Assembly: GCA_037013685.1 (NCBI GenBank)
Contig: CM072906.1
Coordinates: forward strand, 7,872,001-7,936,000
Direction: 5' to 3'
Origin: Acridotheres tristis
Lineage: Eukaryota > Chordata > Aves > Passeriformes > Sturnidae
Length of the DNA: 64,000 nucleotides
Shown here: in pieces, positions 15,287 to 28,375 of the stretch
How positions within the stretch are numbered: position 1 is the stretch's first letter
Layout of the letters: every line of letters starts with the position of its first letter
Position numbers and translations under genes: made by a program
The notes under the pieces: generated by a model
Seen by the model: only the letters and a program-made list of their open reading frames with translations
Database searches by the model: none
Told to the model about the DNA's origin: nothing

Positions 15287-16415
15287 GCTGCCCTGCCGGG
15301 GAGTGGAACGAGCCCCTTCCTCCGCGCTCTGTTAAACCCGGCTGGGGCGAGCAATGTGTAACCACGGCGGGCTGAACTTCAGCCGGGGCTGGGCGATGTC
15401 CCCCCGCGGCTGGGCTGGCCATGGGAAGCGTGGGCACTGGGTCAGGGCAGGGCACGGAGAGCCGGAGCCCAGCGAGGGTCCTGGCAGCTCAGCGCAGAGA
15501 GTGCGAGGCGCTCGCTGCCTGTCCTGAGCCAGCTTAAGGGGCTGAGCCATCCTAAATCCACCCTGTGCTCCCTCCTACCTCTCCTGCTTCACCACAGCTC
15601 CACAGGCAGTGGCTGGAGGCTCGTCCTGCCCTCGCTGGGTCTGTGCGCTGCCGGCAGTGGCGGGGCTGTGGCTCGCTCTCTCCCATCACAGTGGCCGGGA
15701 CAAGCCAGCCCCCTTGGCTCCAGCTGTCCCCGGCACAGCCCCGCCGTGTCGGGTTTCACTGGCACCGCTCCCCCGGGCCGAGTGCAGTGTCCTTGGCCCG
15801 GCAGGGAGGGGGAGATGCTGCCCAGTGCCCAGCCCACCTGCACGGAGTGGGCGGTGGGCTGGGATAACTCATGGGACAGAGCGAGACACCTTCCTGCTCC
15901 CCCCTGACTCCATCCCAAACCTACTGGGATTCTGAGCAGGGCAGAGTCTGCCACATCCTCCCAGTGGTGGTGGGCATGGTGGCAGCCTCAGGCTTGTTCG
16001 TGTCACTTTTTTTTGTTCACAGGCCACCAGCACCAGGAGAGCTGTGGGGTGGCAGGGAGGTGCCACATATCCGCATGAGGTACTGACTGTCCAGGGCCCA
16101 GCAGCTGACATGTCACAGTCACTGAGCTGCAGCTAAGAGCCCGGGACAGGCCCCCAGGGACTCAGTGCTGGGATGTTTGCATTATGACATCGGGCACTGC
16201 TTTGATGGCTCGGTAGCAACACAACCTCCCTCTTCCACGGTGCTCAACAAACATGACAACAACAAATCTTACTTTTGTACCCAAGGGGAAGAGTGGTAAC
16301 ACCGTGTCTGGAGCCAGCCTCAAGCCTCAGGGCCAGAACCAGACCCACAATCTTTCCTCTTAACAGCACAGTCCTGCCAATGACCAGGGTCATGCTCACA
16401 GCATATTAAACAGCC
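15287..16415. other. Intergenic region between MATE copy A (5' side) and MATE copy B (3' side)
   Basis: The part next to 15286 (15290-15850) is GC-rich and should contain the promoter and 5' UTR of copy A, though no TATA box stands out. Several overlapping open frames in both directions show no family motifs and are regarded as chance. The rest up to about 16415 shows nothing recognisable. Confidence 0.5.
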
Positions 16416-16434
16416 TAACATTTACTCAGAAAAC

Positions 16435-16440
16435 TTTATT
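16435..16440 (-). terminator. Poly(A) signal of MATE copy B (minus strand)
   Basis: AATAAA on the minus strand, about 585 bp after the stop at 17025-17027. The interval 17024 to about 16415 is therefore read as 3' UTR, and nothing else is recognised in it. Confidence 0.65.
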
Positions 16441-17024
16441 GTATCAAAATCCCACCTTACAAAAGTGCAAAGAAGAGTTGCTTTAGGCCCTGTGCCTGCA
16501 GAGGGAGAGCAGGGTCAGGGCCAGCAGCCAGCACCCAACAGCAGAGTCAGACATCTTCCAGCAAAATCTATTTTGTTCTGTGCTGCCACAACGGCTGCAA
16601 GTGGGATTTGCCACCTCAAGATGCTGGTACAGGCTGGTGTGTGAGGAAACGTGCTGTGGGCAGCAGGAGCCTCTGCCATGAGCAAATGACACGGTCCAGT
16701 GTCCCCAGAGAGCAGGACAGCAGCACCAGGACCCTGTCTTCTTCCCAGGTCAGCCCCAGGATGCACTCCCACCTCTCACAGGTGACATCCCAGTGCAGTG
16801 CAGGAGAGGAACCAGCTCTCAAGCACTTTTTTTTTTTCCCCAGGTGCCACATCCTCACCCCCTTGAAGAACTCTGCGTGTGGGATAAAACATTGTGAGTT
16901 AACCAGAAACTGTGCAAAGAGACTTTTTGTAAGGCACTGCGGGGGAATTCCTTGTCCACACCATCCTCTGGGACATTGCCACGTGCCCTCCTGCTCCATG
17001 CACAGCTCCTCAGTGTCCCCGGCT

Positions 17025-20000
17025 TTAGCCATTGCCAGTCAGGAGCCGGACCAGGATTCCCACCAGCAGGACAGCGACGGCAGCAGCAGCAGCCAGCACA
17101 CGGTGGAAGATCACAGCCCTCCATGCCACAGGGGGAAGAACAGGGACAACAACAACAGGCTCCTCCTGTGGGCTGAGCTCGTGGTCAGGCTGCCTCTCCC
17201 CCATCACGATGCTCTCGGGCAGGACCGCGGTGTCCCCGGTGTCTGTGTCAAGGGAGGTGTAACCTGTGGGACAGAGAGAGCTGCAGGGAGGCTGAGCTGC
17301 CCAGACAGCGGCTTCCACATTGCACAAGCACGTGTGATAGCCCTCAGGGCCCTTTCCCAATGTCTGGGGACACTGGCATACAGCTGCAAGCTGTACCCTG
17401 TTACGCAGTGCAGGAGAAGTGCCACTGGCCCAGGGCCAGCACCAGGCACTGTGCTCTTTAGAGCAATTTGAGCCTCCAGGACAGATATGGTTGCCATAAT
17501 TGGGAAGGAAAGGAAGGGGTTGGGTGGAGAATTCGGGCTCCCTGCCTGGTGTCAGGCCCAGCTACGTACCCACAGCAGATGTTTTGTTAGCAGCTGTGCC
17601 ATTGGAGTTCACATCTTCCACTTGTTCTTTCATTCCAGCTCGGACTTGAGCCTAAAAACACAGGGAAAAGTTGCTCTTCTCAGGGCAAAGGTGTCCTGCC
17701 CAGCCCAAAAAACCCTCCACTCTCCCAAGACAAGCATTCTCAGTACCAAATTGCTCCTCTGCTACAGGAGGACAGACCCCAGTTCACTTCTGCCACCTCC
17801 TAGAGGGCTGTAGTGTTGTACTGAAACAGGAGTTAACTCAGCACCTTTCAAAAATTACCAGAGAAAAGCACAATTCTCACCTCCTCTGCTGCTTTCTTCC
17901 AATCCATTCGGATGACAAAAGCCAAGAAGGAAAGGGCTTGCACGGAGATGCAAATGATCATCCCAACCCACAGACCTGCAGCAGTGGGAAGTTACTTCAG
18001 CGAGGGCTTGAGGAAAACCTGCCTTTGCCAGTCACTGCCAGAATGCCCAAGGACTTCAGCCCAAGGACTTTCAAAGAAACACCTCCCAGGGAAGCTGAGA
18101 GTAAGCCTGGCTTTACTGCGACACACTCAGTGCCTGCCCCAAACACAGCAGCGTTCAATCCAGCCCCAGTGATCCGAAGGAAGATCCAGGCAGGAGTTCC
18201 AGGGCTGAGCCTTTCCTAAACACATCTCACAGCATTCCAGCTGGAGGGCACACGTACCTAACACCCCCATCCTGGCTGCAAACATCAGGGAGATGCCGAT
18301 GGGGAAGCCGATGGTGTAATATCCGATGGCGTTGGCGATGGCGCCCAGCTTCTGCTTGCCCGTGCCCCGCAGCACCCCGCCACACGTGCCCTGAGGAGAG
18401 CAGGCACAGGGGTCACTGCCAGGCCACTCTGGGCATGGCACAGCCCTGGGGACAGGGAAAGCCACAGCACTGTCCCACCGAGCCAAGAGGGAGCAAAGCC
18501 ATGTTCTGGTGTGGGGCTTGTCCCACTCCAGCTGCCAACACAGACACCGAGCAGATGCCAAAGAGCTTCCCCAGGTGTCTCCCCCAGGACACGACAGGAG
18601 GAAACAGGCCCAAATTTCTGTCTATTGAGTATCCCAGTGTGCTGGGAGAACCTGGTATCTCTGAAGACAGAGCTGCTCACTTGTGTTTCTCTGATAAACC
18701 AGTAAAAAGCTGGAGCCTTGGCCAGGGGAAAAGAGGAGGAAGAACTGGGGTGTCTGCAGCAATGCCAAGGAGCAGGAACAGGGGACACTGAGCTGTCACA
18801 GGTAACACAAGCAGCTACTTTGACAGTTTCTCAGTTTGCTTCTGTGGATCATTTTAACAGGTCCAGAGTGGGCTTCAGGCAGCTTTGCACCCCCAGCTGC
18901 AGAGAAGAATCACTCCACGTGCCAGAATACTCACAGCTGTTGCATCCAGCAAGTGGAACGGACCGAAGATGAGCATCACTTTGGACACCAAGCTGACAAT
19001 CTCCCTGTTGGGAAGATGGATGGATGATCAGGAGAAGCAGCGCCACCTGGTCCCTGGTTCTCACATATCTTCCTCAATCAACCACAAAGGCTGATCCCAG
19101 TTCCCTGATCCCAGCCTGTCCCAGTGTGAGAAGCAGCTGTGCTGCCCAGAGATGCTGGGAAAGGGGGAGGAACCTTTGAGGAACGTTTGCCAGATAGGGG
19201 TTTATGAACTCATTTGTCAGAAGTTTCTGGGGTATAAATAACAGCCTCCAAGAAGGCAATAATACTCAAAAGAAAGCTGTTAACCTACGTGTCGTTGGTG
19301 AAGATGTATCCCACCACGTTCCTTAGGCTCCCCAGCAAGGCTGCAACCACCACAGCGAAAACTCCTGAAGGAAAAAGGAATAGTCAAATTTCTTCCAGGG
19401 CAGCACATCCTGTTCCTGACTCAGCCCCAGACCTCAGGGGCCCCATGTGGTGGGGACTGGACTTTGCTGACCTCAAATGATACTGCAGCAGAGGACAAGT
19501 CTGTTTGCCTCTGACTCTCCCCAGATACTCCCTCTACCCTCTGGAATGTGAGGACAGAACACTAAGCTGCATTTTAAATTATCAAAGCCTTTGCACCAGG
19601 TTCATAACAGAAAAGATGAGTCAGGACCTTGCCTTGCCCAAAGGGTCCAAACAAGTGGGACTGGGTTCCTATGGGAGCCTTGGGGGAGGGAAACTGAAGC
19701 ATTTGCTGAAAATTGCCCTTTATTCTGCTCTGCAGGACTGCACTGACCTGTGCACAGCAGTGCAGTGATGCAGGAGGTCTTGGCTTGCTCCACATTCCCT
19801 GCTCCCAAGGCATTCCCCACTCGGACACTCGCAGCCACGCTGATGCCCAGAGGCACCTGAAAAGCAGGAGACAAGAGGAGGTGAGTGACAGCAGAGCCTG
19901 CAGTGACAGCAGAGCCTGCAGTGATTTTCTTCTTCCCCAGTGGGGAATTCGGGAGAAAATGGCATTGCTGCAGTGAAGGGATTTTCCATCTGCAGCACAC

Positions 20001-23000
20001 CCTGGATGTGCACACTTGAGAGGCATCACCTGCCTGGTACCATCCCCTGCTTCCCACCTCAGCACTGATCCCCAGGGCCACTGTTTTGGGGTTCCTCCCA
20101 GGCTGTTTGGGCTTTCACACCCCCAGCCCTTACCATGTATGCGACACAGGCGAGCTCATAGATGACAGATTGTGCACCCAGCTCCACCACACTGATCAGC
20201 CCTGGAAAAGATTTGTCACCTCCTTCACTGGCTGAAAAGGAGGCATCTATCCCCGTGGAATAGATGGGAACACCTGCAGTGTGCTGCAGACCCAGCCCTG
20301 TATTTGAGGAGGCTGTTGCTGGCAGGGGGACTCTGGGGACACACTCAAGCAGCAGCCACCAGGAACCAGAGGGAAAAGAGGATTTGGACTCACCAGCCAA
20401 GAAGCTCCCAATCTCAAAGGTCCACCACTCAATGCACAGCATGACCATGCCAGGCACTGCCAGCCAGATGAAGGAGCCCCAGTCCACGAGGCACTCCCTG
20501 CTCCAGCCTGACAGGAGGAGGTGAAGCAGAATGAACATTTGTTATCCAACTGCTCCCCTAAAGGGGAGCCACATCCTCTCTTCCAGGACAACCACCCCTG
20601 CAGCTCACAGGACATCAGCCCAGGATTGCTGCTGTGCCATGCTGCATTCCTGAGACAGAATATTCAGCAAGAATGTGTTTGGAGGTACAGTAAAGGCCTT
20701 GAAGACACAGCTACAGCATCTTCCCACTGTGAGAGGATGACAATCCCTTTGTCACAATGCCAAATTCCCAGTGCCAGACGCTAGTATTCTGAAGGATTAG
20801 GATAGAACAGTACCTCCCCAGGTCTTCACATGGATCTTCCTCCACCACATGTAAAGGACAAGGAGGATGACCTGGATGTACTGAGAAACCATGTTAGCCC
20901 AGGCAGAGCCCCTGGAGAGAGAGACAGGCAAGTTACAAGTGACATCCTTGCTCACCTACTCAGCCACAGAAGGACAGACCTGAGGGCACCCACAGCAACA
21001 TTGCTGCAGATATGGGACAGACCCCTCCAGCCTCAGCTTTGCAGGCTGGGGGCTGGAGGGAGGGGGTGCAGAACTGGGCACACAGGGAACCTCCTCTCCC
21101 TGCACCCAGGGAGAGCCTGTCCCCAGGCTTGCTCACACTTACACCATGCCCAGCTTCAGAGCATAGAGGAGGAAGGCGTTCATGGCAGCATTGAGGATGT
21201 TGGCTGCAATCCCTGTCACCACCTGAGGCATAATGATCTCCTGGAAACCAAGGAGGAACTTTGGAATTTGCTTCCCCAAAATGCAGCCCAAGCCCCATCC
21301 AGTGAACACAGGGGAAACCTCCAGCAATGCCCAAGGAGAAAGCCAAGAAGGCAGCTCAGGTTCCAGGTGAGGCTGGGCTGTGTGGGACATGCAGGAGGTG
21401 ATAAGCAGAGCTCAGCAGCTGGTGCAACCCATAAAACACAGAGTTAGGAAGTAGGAAATGGAGCCAGCTAACAGTGGTTCTCATGAGCTCAGCCAGGGCT
21501 GGCTCATCACACATTCCTCACCCCAGCTCTCCCCAGAACAGGGTGAACTTAGACCCATGTTCCTGGGAACACCTTTACTCCATGGCCAGAACATGGCTGA
21601 TTGTACAATACCTGACTCAGTAAATATCTTGTCAGCAGCTGGAACAGAAACGCCGCCTGCAAAAGTCAGGATTCAGTTCATCACCACACTGTGGTTCAAC
21701 TGCCAAGTGACCACTGAACACTGACAGATCAAACCCCCTCCACCTTCTTCCAAAACCCCTGTGCTCCAGCTGAAGCACTGCCAGCACCCAAAACCAAGAG
21801 TGGCAGAAAGCACAGCCCATTCCCATTGGGAAGACAGATCAGCCTCCAAATGGGAAATCTCCAATGCCTTCTCATCAGCATGAGAAAGTCTGGAAAGCTT
21901 GGAAGAAAGGATAAACCTACAGACCCTTACCCCACAGGGGTACTGCTCCCTGCCTCAGAGGAGGCAGAGCCCAGCAGCTGAGAGTGTGGGAACAGCTCCA
22001 GCCTTTATCTCAGGGCTGAGAGTGAGCCAGGAGGCCCTGGTTCCAATGTCCATCACAAGTTATGGGGCCACAGCAGAAGCCTTTGCACAGGAAGATGAGA
22101 GAGCCCCTGTTTGCTGGTCCAGCAGCTGCTGGCCTGTGCACATCTGGTAAGGCACAAGGTCAAGGGGCACATTGTAAAACCCTAAACCTGCTCTGTGAGC
22201 CACACTGCAAAGGCCCTCCCTCCTTTCCCTGGTGTTATTAAGGGATACAGAGCTTCTAACAGCTTTAGCAGAGACTTACAGGAAGTGCTGGAATAAAGAT
22301 CATCACGTAGAGCTGAGTTAACCTGGAAAGAGAGTTGTTTCCTCAGTTAATGATACAGCAAAGCAAGAGCCAAGGCAAACAGCACTGCACTCAAGCTCCA
22401 GGGAGCCTGGATTTCAACACTCCATGGCAAATGCCTGATCCAGAAGGGCTGGATCTCATCCCTGACCTGGAGACCTCGGGGTCCTGTCGGATGAGCAGAA
22501 GGATCCTCTCGGTGTTGATGAAGAGGGCCCAGCAAGGGAAGCAGAACAGCAGCAGGATGAGGATGCCTCGCTGCAGGATGGTGCCCACCTGCTTCAGGTT
22601 CTTGCTGCCATATGTCTGGGTCAGGAGGGAGGATCAAGGTGGGCATCACAGGGAGCCAAAGGGGCTGGGCAAACACTCAGGGCAACAACAGGACAGTTAA
22701 ATGCCTTTCTCATGCCCTGCAGATGCAAATACCAGGCTGGCTGGGTGTAATTTGCAGATTGCAAATCCTTTGGCACCCAGGCATGACCCAGGGCTCCCTG
22801 GAGAGGCAGCAGGCTCCAGGCAGAGGGTTTGCAACCCTGTTCTGTCTGGCAGCTGCCACAGCCCTGTCCTTTGTGTCCAGATCACACAGCACAGGAGGGG
22901 ACACAGCACCAGCAAACATCCCCAGGCAAAGGAGAGGAGGAGCTGCTACTGACCTGGGTCATCAGAGTGTCACATGCTGAGGCTAAGCCAGAACCGATGG

Positions 23001-25522
23001 AGATCCCTGTCACGTTGATAACCTGGAGGAGAGACAAGGGAACCTGGCCCACAGCACTGTCTCCCTCCCAGCTGGGTGGGGAGACAGTTCTGCTACAAGT
23101 TTTTGGGAAATCTTCCAGTCCTTCTCTATTTCTCAGAATAACACGGTCTCTTAACTAAATAGTGGGGAAAAGGATCTTCTAGCAAGAAGATCTGAAGCAC
23201 CACAACACAGTGCTGCTCCTGGCTACATGCCCAGGTCTGGTGGGTTCAGGGAACTGGCCAGAGACTCTCAGGTGCTGGCATTGCACAGGCACTGACTGCT
23301 CAGCTCCCCTCTCCTGCCTGTGCTCAGGGAAAAAAAAAAAAAGAACAGGGCCTTCACATGTACATTCCTACAGGTCTGGTTTTTTTAGGTTTTTTTTGTT
23401 GACACATAATATGTTTTAAATCCAAGGAGAATTGGAGCAATACATACAGACACAGCCAGGGTCACAGCATCCAGCTCAGCTTTCCCCAGGTGGCCACAGA
23501 AGATGGAGCTGACCACGCTGATCAGGAACCCCAGCAGCTGGGCAAAGAACTAGGACGAGAGGAGAAGGAGATGGTGAGATGTGGACCTGTTGGGGCTTGT
23601 GGAACACCATCCCTCCCCCAGGAGATGGACTATGAACACTCAGGTTTCCTCATGTTTCTGTCCATGCCTCGAGGCCAGGGCTCTGCTGAGGTCCTGGGAA
23701 CCCGTCCTTGCCTGCCAACACTGCTGGGCAGGGGAGGCAGCTCCAGGACTCAAGCAGGCTCTCAGTAGCTTTGTCGTTTCAAGCCAACATCTACTTGCCC
23801 TGTGGTATTTTGGTGTTACACAGCCAATCTGCCAGATGACCCCATTTAAGAGAGGCTTCACTAGAAATCCTCTTTCCCAGGATGAAGGCTGCATAAAGAA
23901 GGGAAATTAAAACATCCCAGTGCTTTTCCACATTTGCGTGCGTCCGTGGAAAACTATCCTCCAAAACCACAACATCCTCTCCTCCTGGAGAGACACCAAG
24001 GCCAGTCTGCATGTTCCTTGCCAGCAGTGTGTAACAATGCTGCAGCAGAGATTGCACTCCAGACCTCATTTTCCCTTGGCAAGAGGATGTCCCCCTTACA
24101 GGCATCCAGGGCACAGAGTCATGGCACAGCTCAAAACAGATGGCAGGAGTTAGGGACATTCATACCCACTGAGGGGTGGGCACAGCTGGAAGCCATGCCC
24201 AGGAGCTGTTCATGCTCCTTCCCACACAGCAGCTGGCAATACAAGAGCCCAGAGCTGCTGGAAAACCAGCTCTGGGGGGTCAGAGGAAGAGCAGAACAAT
24301 CCCTTCTCCTCTGCAGACCTCCCACTGCTGCCTGCAGATGCAGTCCTGCCACCATGCCCAGGCATGTTCGACCTACTGCTGTAATCCCCACAGGAGGGGT
24401 CTGTACCTCCAGCATCATCCCAGCACGGCATTTATCATGAAATGATCGTTAAACAGCAGCTGTAGGTTTGGGTTTGAGGTGTCTGTGCACGTGGAGGAGC
24501 AGGCTGTGCTGCAGGCAGGATGGCTGGGGGACTGGGAGGACTTGATGTGTTCAGTTACAGAAACAAACTAGTCTAGACTTCCTCAGCTGACTGAACACAG
24601 CAGGTCAGGGATTTGATGTCAGGAAGGGTGCCTCTGAGAAGTTTCAGTTTGTACTTATTTACCAGATATAGCACAAGACTAAAAGCACAGAATTTCACAC
24701 GTGAGTGATTAAGATAAGGGCTATGATGCACGGTTCTTCTTGGTTTCTCTTGGTTCCTTTTCATCTGTGGAAGCCTCTGCAAAATGTGCTCAGCACTGTC
24801 TGTGCCAGCTACCTAAGGGTCCCTTTCCCTCCAGAGGGTCCAGATAAATGGCAAACGGCAGCTCCAGTCCAGGGAGGATTTCAGGACAGCGAGCCAAAGG
24901 ACACCCACCGGAAGGGTCAGCCATGGACCTGGCGCTAAGCAGAGTGACTCACTTGTCACCTAAGGGGTGAGTGACAGTGGCATGGCTTAGGCGTGGTTTC
25001 ACAGAGCAGTTTAACAGCTTAGTCCCCCTCCCCGAGCCCACCACTGCTCTTCCACAGCCATGCTGCAGGGACCACGCTGGGCAGCAGCAAGAGCGCCTGG
25101 GGCAAAAGAATAAGGATCCGGGAGCCAACCCAGGCATGGAGAGTGGCGGAGGGACCGCGATGCGGCCCCGGCGAGGGAGGGAGGCACATCCACGGTCACA
25201 GAGCCCTGCCCGGGGGCTGGAGACAGCCGAAACCCTGCAGCACGGGACCAGTAGGACCCGAAGTCTCCCTCCTGGGCATCCCGCAGCGCCCGGGGATGCT
25301 GCGGACAGCCGAGCCCCGCCGCCATCCCCGTCCCGGGGACGCGCTCCCGCACCTCCGGCGGGAGGGCACCGTGTCCCCCGAGGGTCCCCCGTGTCCCTCC
25401 CCGTCTCACCCCGCCCAGGGTCTCACCACGGGCCCCGCCAGCCGGGCCAGCTCGAAGCACTCGTGCCGTGCCCCCGCGGGCAGGAGGCGCCGGGCGCTCC
25501 GCAGGCACCGCGCTGCCGCCAT
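17025..25522 (-). CDS. SLC47A1: SLC47A multidrug and toxin extrusion (MATE) transporter, copy B, 17 exons, complete
   Basis: Proton/organic-cation antiporter for drugs and metabolic cations at apical membranes. Minus-strand exons: 25522-25427, 23549-23448, 23022-22954, 22615-22467, 22322-22280, 21656-21612, 21240-21143, 20911-20814, 20507-20394, 20201-20134, 19856-19748, 19364-19289, 19004-18935, 18390-18258, 17975-17881, 17651-17570, 17263-17025. All junctions have AG/GT and matching phases, giving 561 codons and a stop (human MATE1 has 570). Family segments include [63 protein letters not shown] and a final helix with [10 protein letters not shown], which is very like human MATE1. Glu260, Glu265 and Glu287 match human Glu273, 278 and 300. 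The residue matching Glu389 is Asp376. The N-terminus is short and Arg-rich. Exons 2-15 match copy A exactly in length, so the pair arose by tandem duplication. The symbol is assigned from the C-terminal match. Confidence 0.94.
19884..19925. repeat. Tandem duplication of an 18-bp unit in a MATE B intron
   Basis: GTGACAGCAGAGCCTGCA is repeated head to tail, just outside the acceptor of exon 11. No coding effect. Confidence 0.7.
23550..25426. other. Intron 1 of MATE copy B
   Basis: The longest intron of the gene at about 1.9 kb. I see no extra exon, repeat family or RNA gene in it. First introns of this size often hold regulatory sequence, but none can be named here. Confidence 0.6.
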
Positions 25523-25760
25523 CGCCGCCGGTACCGCCCGCGCCACCCCCCGCCCGTCTTATGGGCACGGCACGGTCGCCTCCGCCCCCGGGGCCACTTG
25601 GGCTGTGGGCGGGGCGGAACGGCTCGGTATAGCTCGGTATAGCTCGGTATGGCTCGGTATGGCTCGGCACGGGCAGCTCCGTGCGCCGGGTCAGGACTGG
25701 GACCCTCCGCCGGACGGGAGCGGGGCTCCAGAGTCGGCAGCTGGGGATTGTCCGCACACA
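25140..25760. promoter_or_regulatory. CpG-rich promoter and first exon region of MATE copy B
   Basis: Dense CpG dinucleotides span the end of intron 1, exon 1 (25427-25522) and about 200 bp upstream on the minus strand. No TATA box is evident, fitting a CpG-island promoter. The decamer repeat at 25621-25670 sits in the likely start region. Confidence 0.6.
25621..25670. repeat. Five tandem copies of a 10-bp unit near the MATE B promoter
   Basis: The plus-strand unit is (G/A)GCTCGGTAT, repeated at exact 10-bp steps with the last copy degraded to GGCTCGGCAC. It lies about 100 bp upstream of the copy B start codon. Confidence 0.9.
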
Positions 25761-28110
25761 CGCGTTGGCCAGAGCCAGAGCCCGTCGCGGGGTTTTTGGG
25801 GGGTTGGGGTTCCCCTGTTGATGTTGGTGGTTTGGGGATCTGCTGGGCAAGGAACAGGGAACCCCCCTGTTTGTTCACTGGCATCTGGAGCTCTCCTGCT
25901 CATCTGCTCTGAGCAGGAGATCCCCCGATGAGACACGTGTTGATGGAGGTCACCAGAGGTCCAGAGACTCCCATGTGGTCGTTATGGACTGGGGAACTCT
26001 TTGTGGGACGATGGTTTAGGAGTCCCTAGGTGCTGTCTGTGACGTGGGTTCCCTAACACAGGGGCTAAGGCAGGAACAGGACATCTGAGCAAAGGAATGT
26101 CCCCTCTGCCATCAGCATCATGGAAACAGTGGAGGGCAGCCGGCTCTGGGCAGCCTTCCCTTCTCCATCCACTCACCAGCCCTTCATGAGCAGGGATTGT
26201 CCCTCATCCAGGGATTGCCACCCAGCAGGCCGGTGCCCAGTGGTGCAGCTGGCAGGATGAGTTTGGAATGGCTGTGTTTGCCCAGCACCAGGCAAGAAGG
26301 AGATTTGGTTTGGGTCAGAGGCTGGGTGAAATTTTACCTAAGTGCAGGTACTTGTAACCAAGCAGCTGTAACCAAACCTATTGCTAAGGCATGGAAAATT
26401 ACAGTGGAAAGTGGGTCTCGGTTTTCCAGCTGTTTAAATGCTGCCCTGGTGCCTTATAGCTGTGTCACCAGCCAGAAATGTAATGTCTCAGTTAATGTTT
26501 CAGTTATCCCCTTGTCCCTTCAAATATGATGTGACATCATGAAAATTTATATAATAGTAGTGGTGAATCGCAGTCATTCTGATTTTATATGCCGTGATGA
26601 AATCAGGGTATTTCCAGACAAAAGATTGATCTTCTCAATGACCTTTCCCTCCTCTCCTGTGGCCTGTGGGTGTACGATAGCGCTGCAGGGGCAGCTCTGA
26701 AGAAACAGAAATGTTTTTGGGAAAAGGTGATAAATAGCTGGTGGTGTAACTGTCACCAGCCTGGCTGTGAGATGGCTGGAGGGTTCCTGCCGTGCCCTTA
26801 TCTCCCGTGGAGGCAGAGGGGAAATGATAAGGCTCAGATGATGCTATTCATGGTCCTAAACCAGCAGTGCAAGTGTGAGTCCTTTTGAAGTTTACTGGTG
26901 ACCCTGCTGAGATCAATACCCTGACCTGGTGAAGAGCAGGGAGAGAATCAGGCAGAAACCTGGAGGAAAAGAATTTTGAAAATAAAAAGGCCCATCTTTA
27001 GAAGCTTGGGGAGAAGAGTTCCCTCCCAGTCCCAGGAGCCAGGTCCTGGAGTAGCCCCCAGACAGCCAGATACACACAGAAGGGTTGTGATTGAAATCCC
27101 TTTCCTTGTGTTTTGCCGGTGTTGTTTGAAATCAACTCTGGTCGCTTTCAGAAGCGCTGTTTTGTGTTTCCGTGGTTACACGTGGATCTCAGTCCTGCTG
27201 GGAAATGGTGGAATGGGCACCCCAGGAGCCGACTGGATGAGCAGGGGTGCCCTGAGGCCTCGCCCATCACTGGCACAACAGACCTGGAACTGCCTCTGCC
27301 TCTGTGACAGGGACAAGGACCTTGCCAGCTGCCCCGTGGGATTCAGCAGGACTCATCTTCTGGAGCCACAGACAATGAGGAGGGTCAAAGGTACCAGCAG
27401 CTGCCCTCAGCAATCCAGATATTAACAGGATTGCAACACCAGTTGGAGGAATTTGAAGGGTCAAATTCCGTGTGGTGGTTTTAGACCTTCAGTGAATCCT
27501 TAGCAGCATTTTGGGAGGTTGATACCTTAACACAGGCCTGTTTAAAGGAGTTAATGTGTGACCAGCCACAGCCTAGCTGGAGCAGGCAGATGGCCTGCCC
27601 TGCTGGAGCTGGTTTCGGCAGCTGGGACACTGTGTGGTTCCCAGCAATGCTGATGTGGAAAAAAAGAAGGAAAGGAAAAAATTGGGAGGAGAAGGATTGC
27701 AGTTGACTTGCATCATGTGCAGAGCAGAATTAGCCCTTGTTTTCCCTGCAGATTCCCAGCAGGATGGCTACCCCGGGCTTTGTCTAGATATGGATGGCCA
27801 TAATCTGAAACACAGCCAACGTCTTGCTGCTAAAATACATCCCACAAATGTACTCGTGATTAAGAGCTGCCCAAAAAGGAGAATGTCAGGACACAATGGA
27901 TTCATGTTAAACACTGAAGTGTTTGAAGTGTGTCCCTTTCCATTAAGAGACCTTGCTGCTGGTTGATGTCCACATACTGTGGAAAATCCACTGTCCTCAG
28001 TGCAACGTGGAGTTCAGAATGCAGCTGAATTAAAAACTGAGGAGCCTTTTGCAATCAAATTAGTTTTTCTGTAGGTGTCATAGATAGGATAAGATCAGAG
28101 CCATCAGGGG
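25761..28110. other. Intergenic region between MATE copy B and NXN, left part
   Basis: No open frame with family features was found. Short frames at 26976-27425 and 27634-27966 show no motif or splice support. No transposon of a type I recognise occurs before the CR1 fragment at 28115. Confidence 0.5.
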
Positions 28111-28114
28111 ATAC

Positions 28115-28375
28115 TTCAGGGTAACTCTGCTGTTGAAGTGCCACATTAAGATGTTTTTTGAACACTTCCAGGGATGATAACTCCACCACTACCCCGGGCA
28201 GCCTCTTCCAGGGCTTCACCCTTTTGGTGAAGAATCTTTCCCAAATATCCAACCTATTGCAGCTCGAGGCTTCTGGGAGGGCAGACTGACCCACACCTGG
28301 CTAGAATCTCCCTCCAGGGAGTTGTGGAGCTCCACAAGGTCCCTTTGAGCCTCCTTTTTTTTCCCGGCTGAGCTC
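28115..28375 (-). mobile_element. CR1 LINE fragment (3' part), minus orientation
   Basis: Read on the minus strand it carries the characteristic CR1 3' segments: GGAGGCTCA, a GTTGGATATT stretch, GATTCTTCACC, GGCTGCCC, GTGGTGGAGT and ATCATCCCTGGA, in the right order. It is diverged and truncated, with no reverse transcriptase frame. The ends are approximate. Confidence 0.85.

Noticed and set aside
25011..25931. Long open frames (262-279 codons) on both strands around MATE copy B exon 1
   Set aside because: They lie in a CpG island rich in Pro, Arg, Gly and Ala codons in all frames. The real coding part is only the 96-nt exon 1 on the minus strand.
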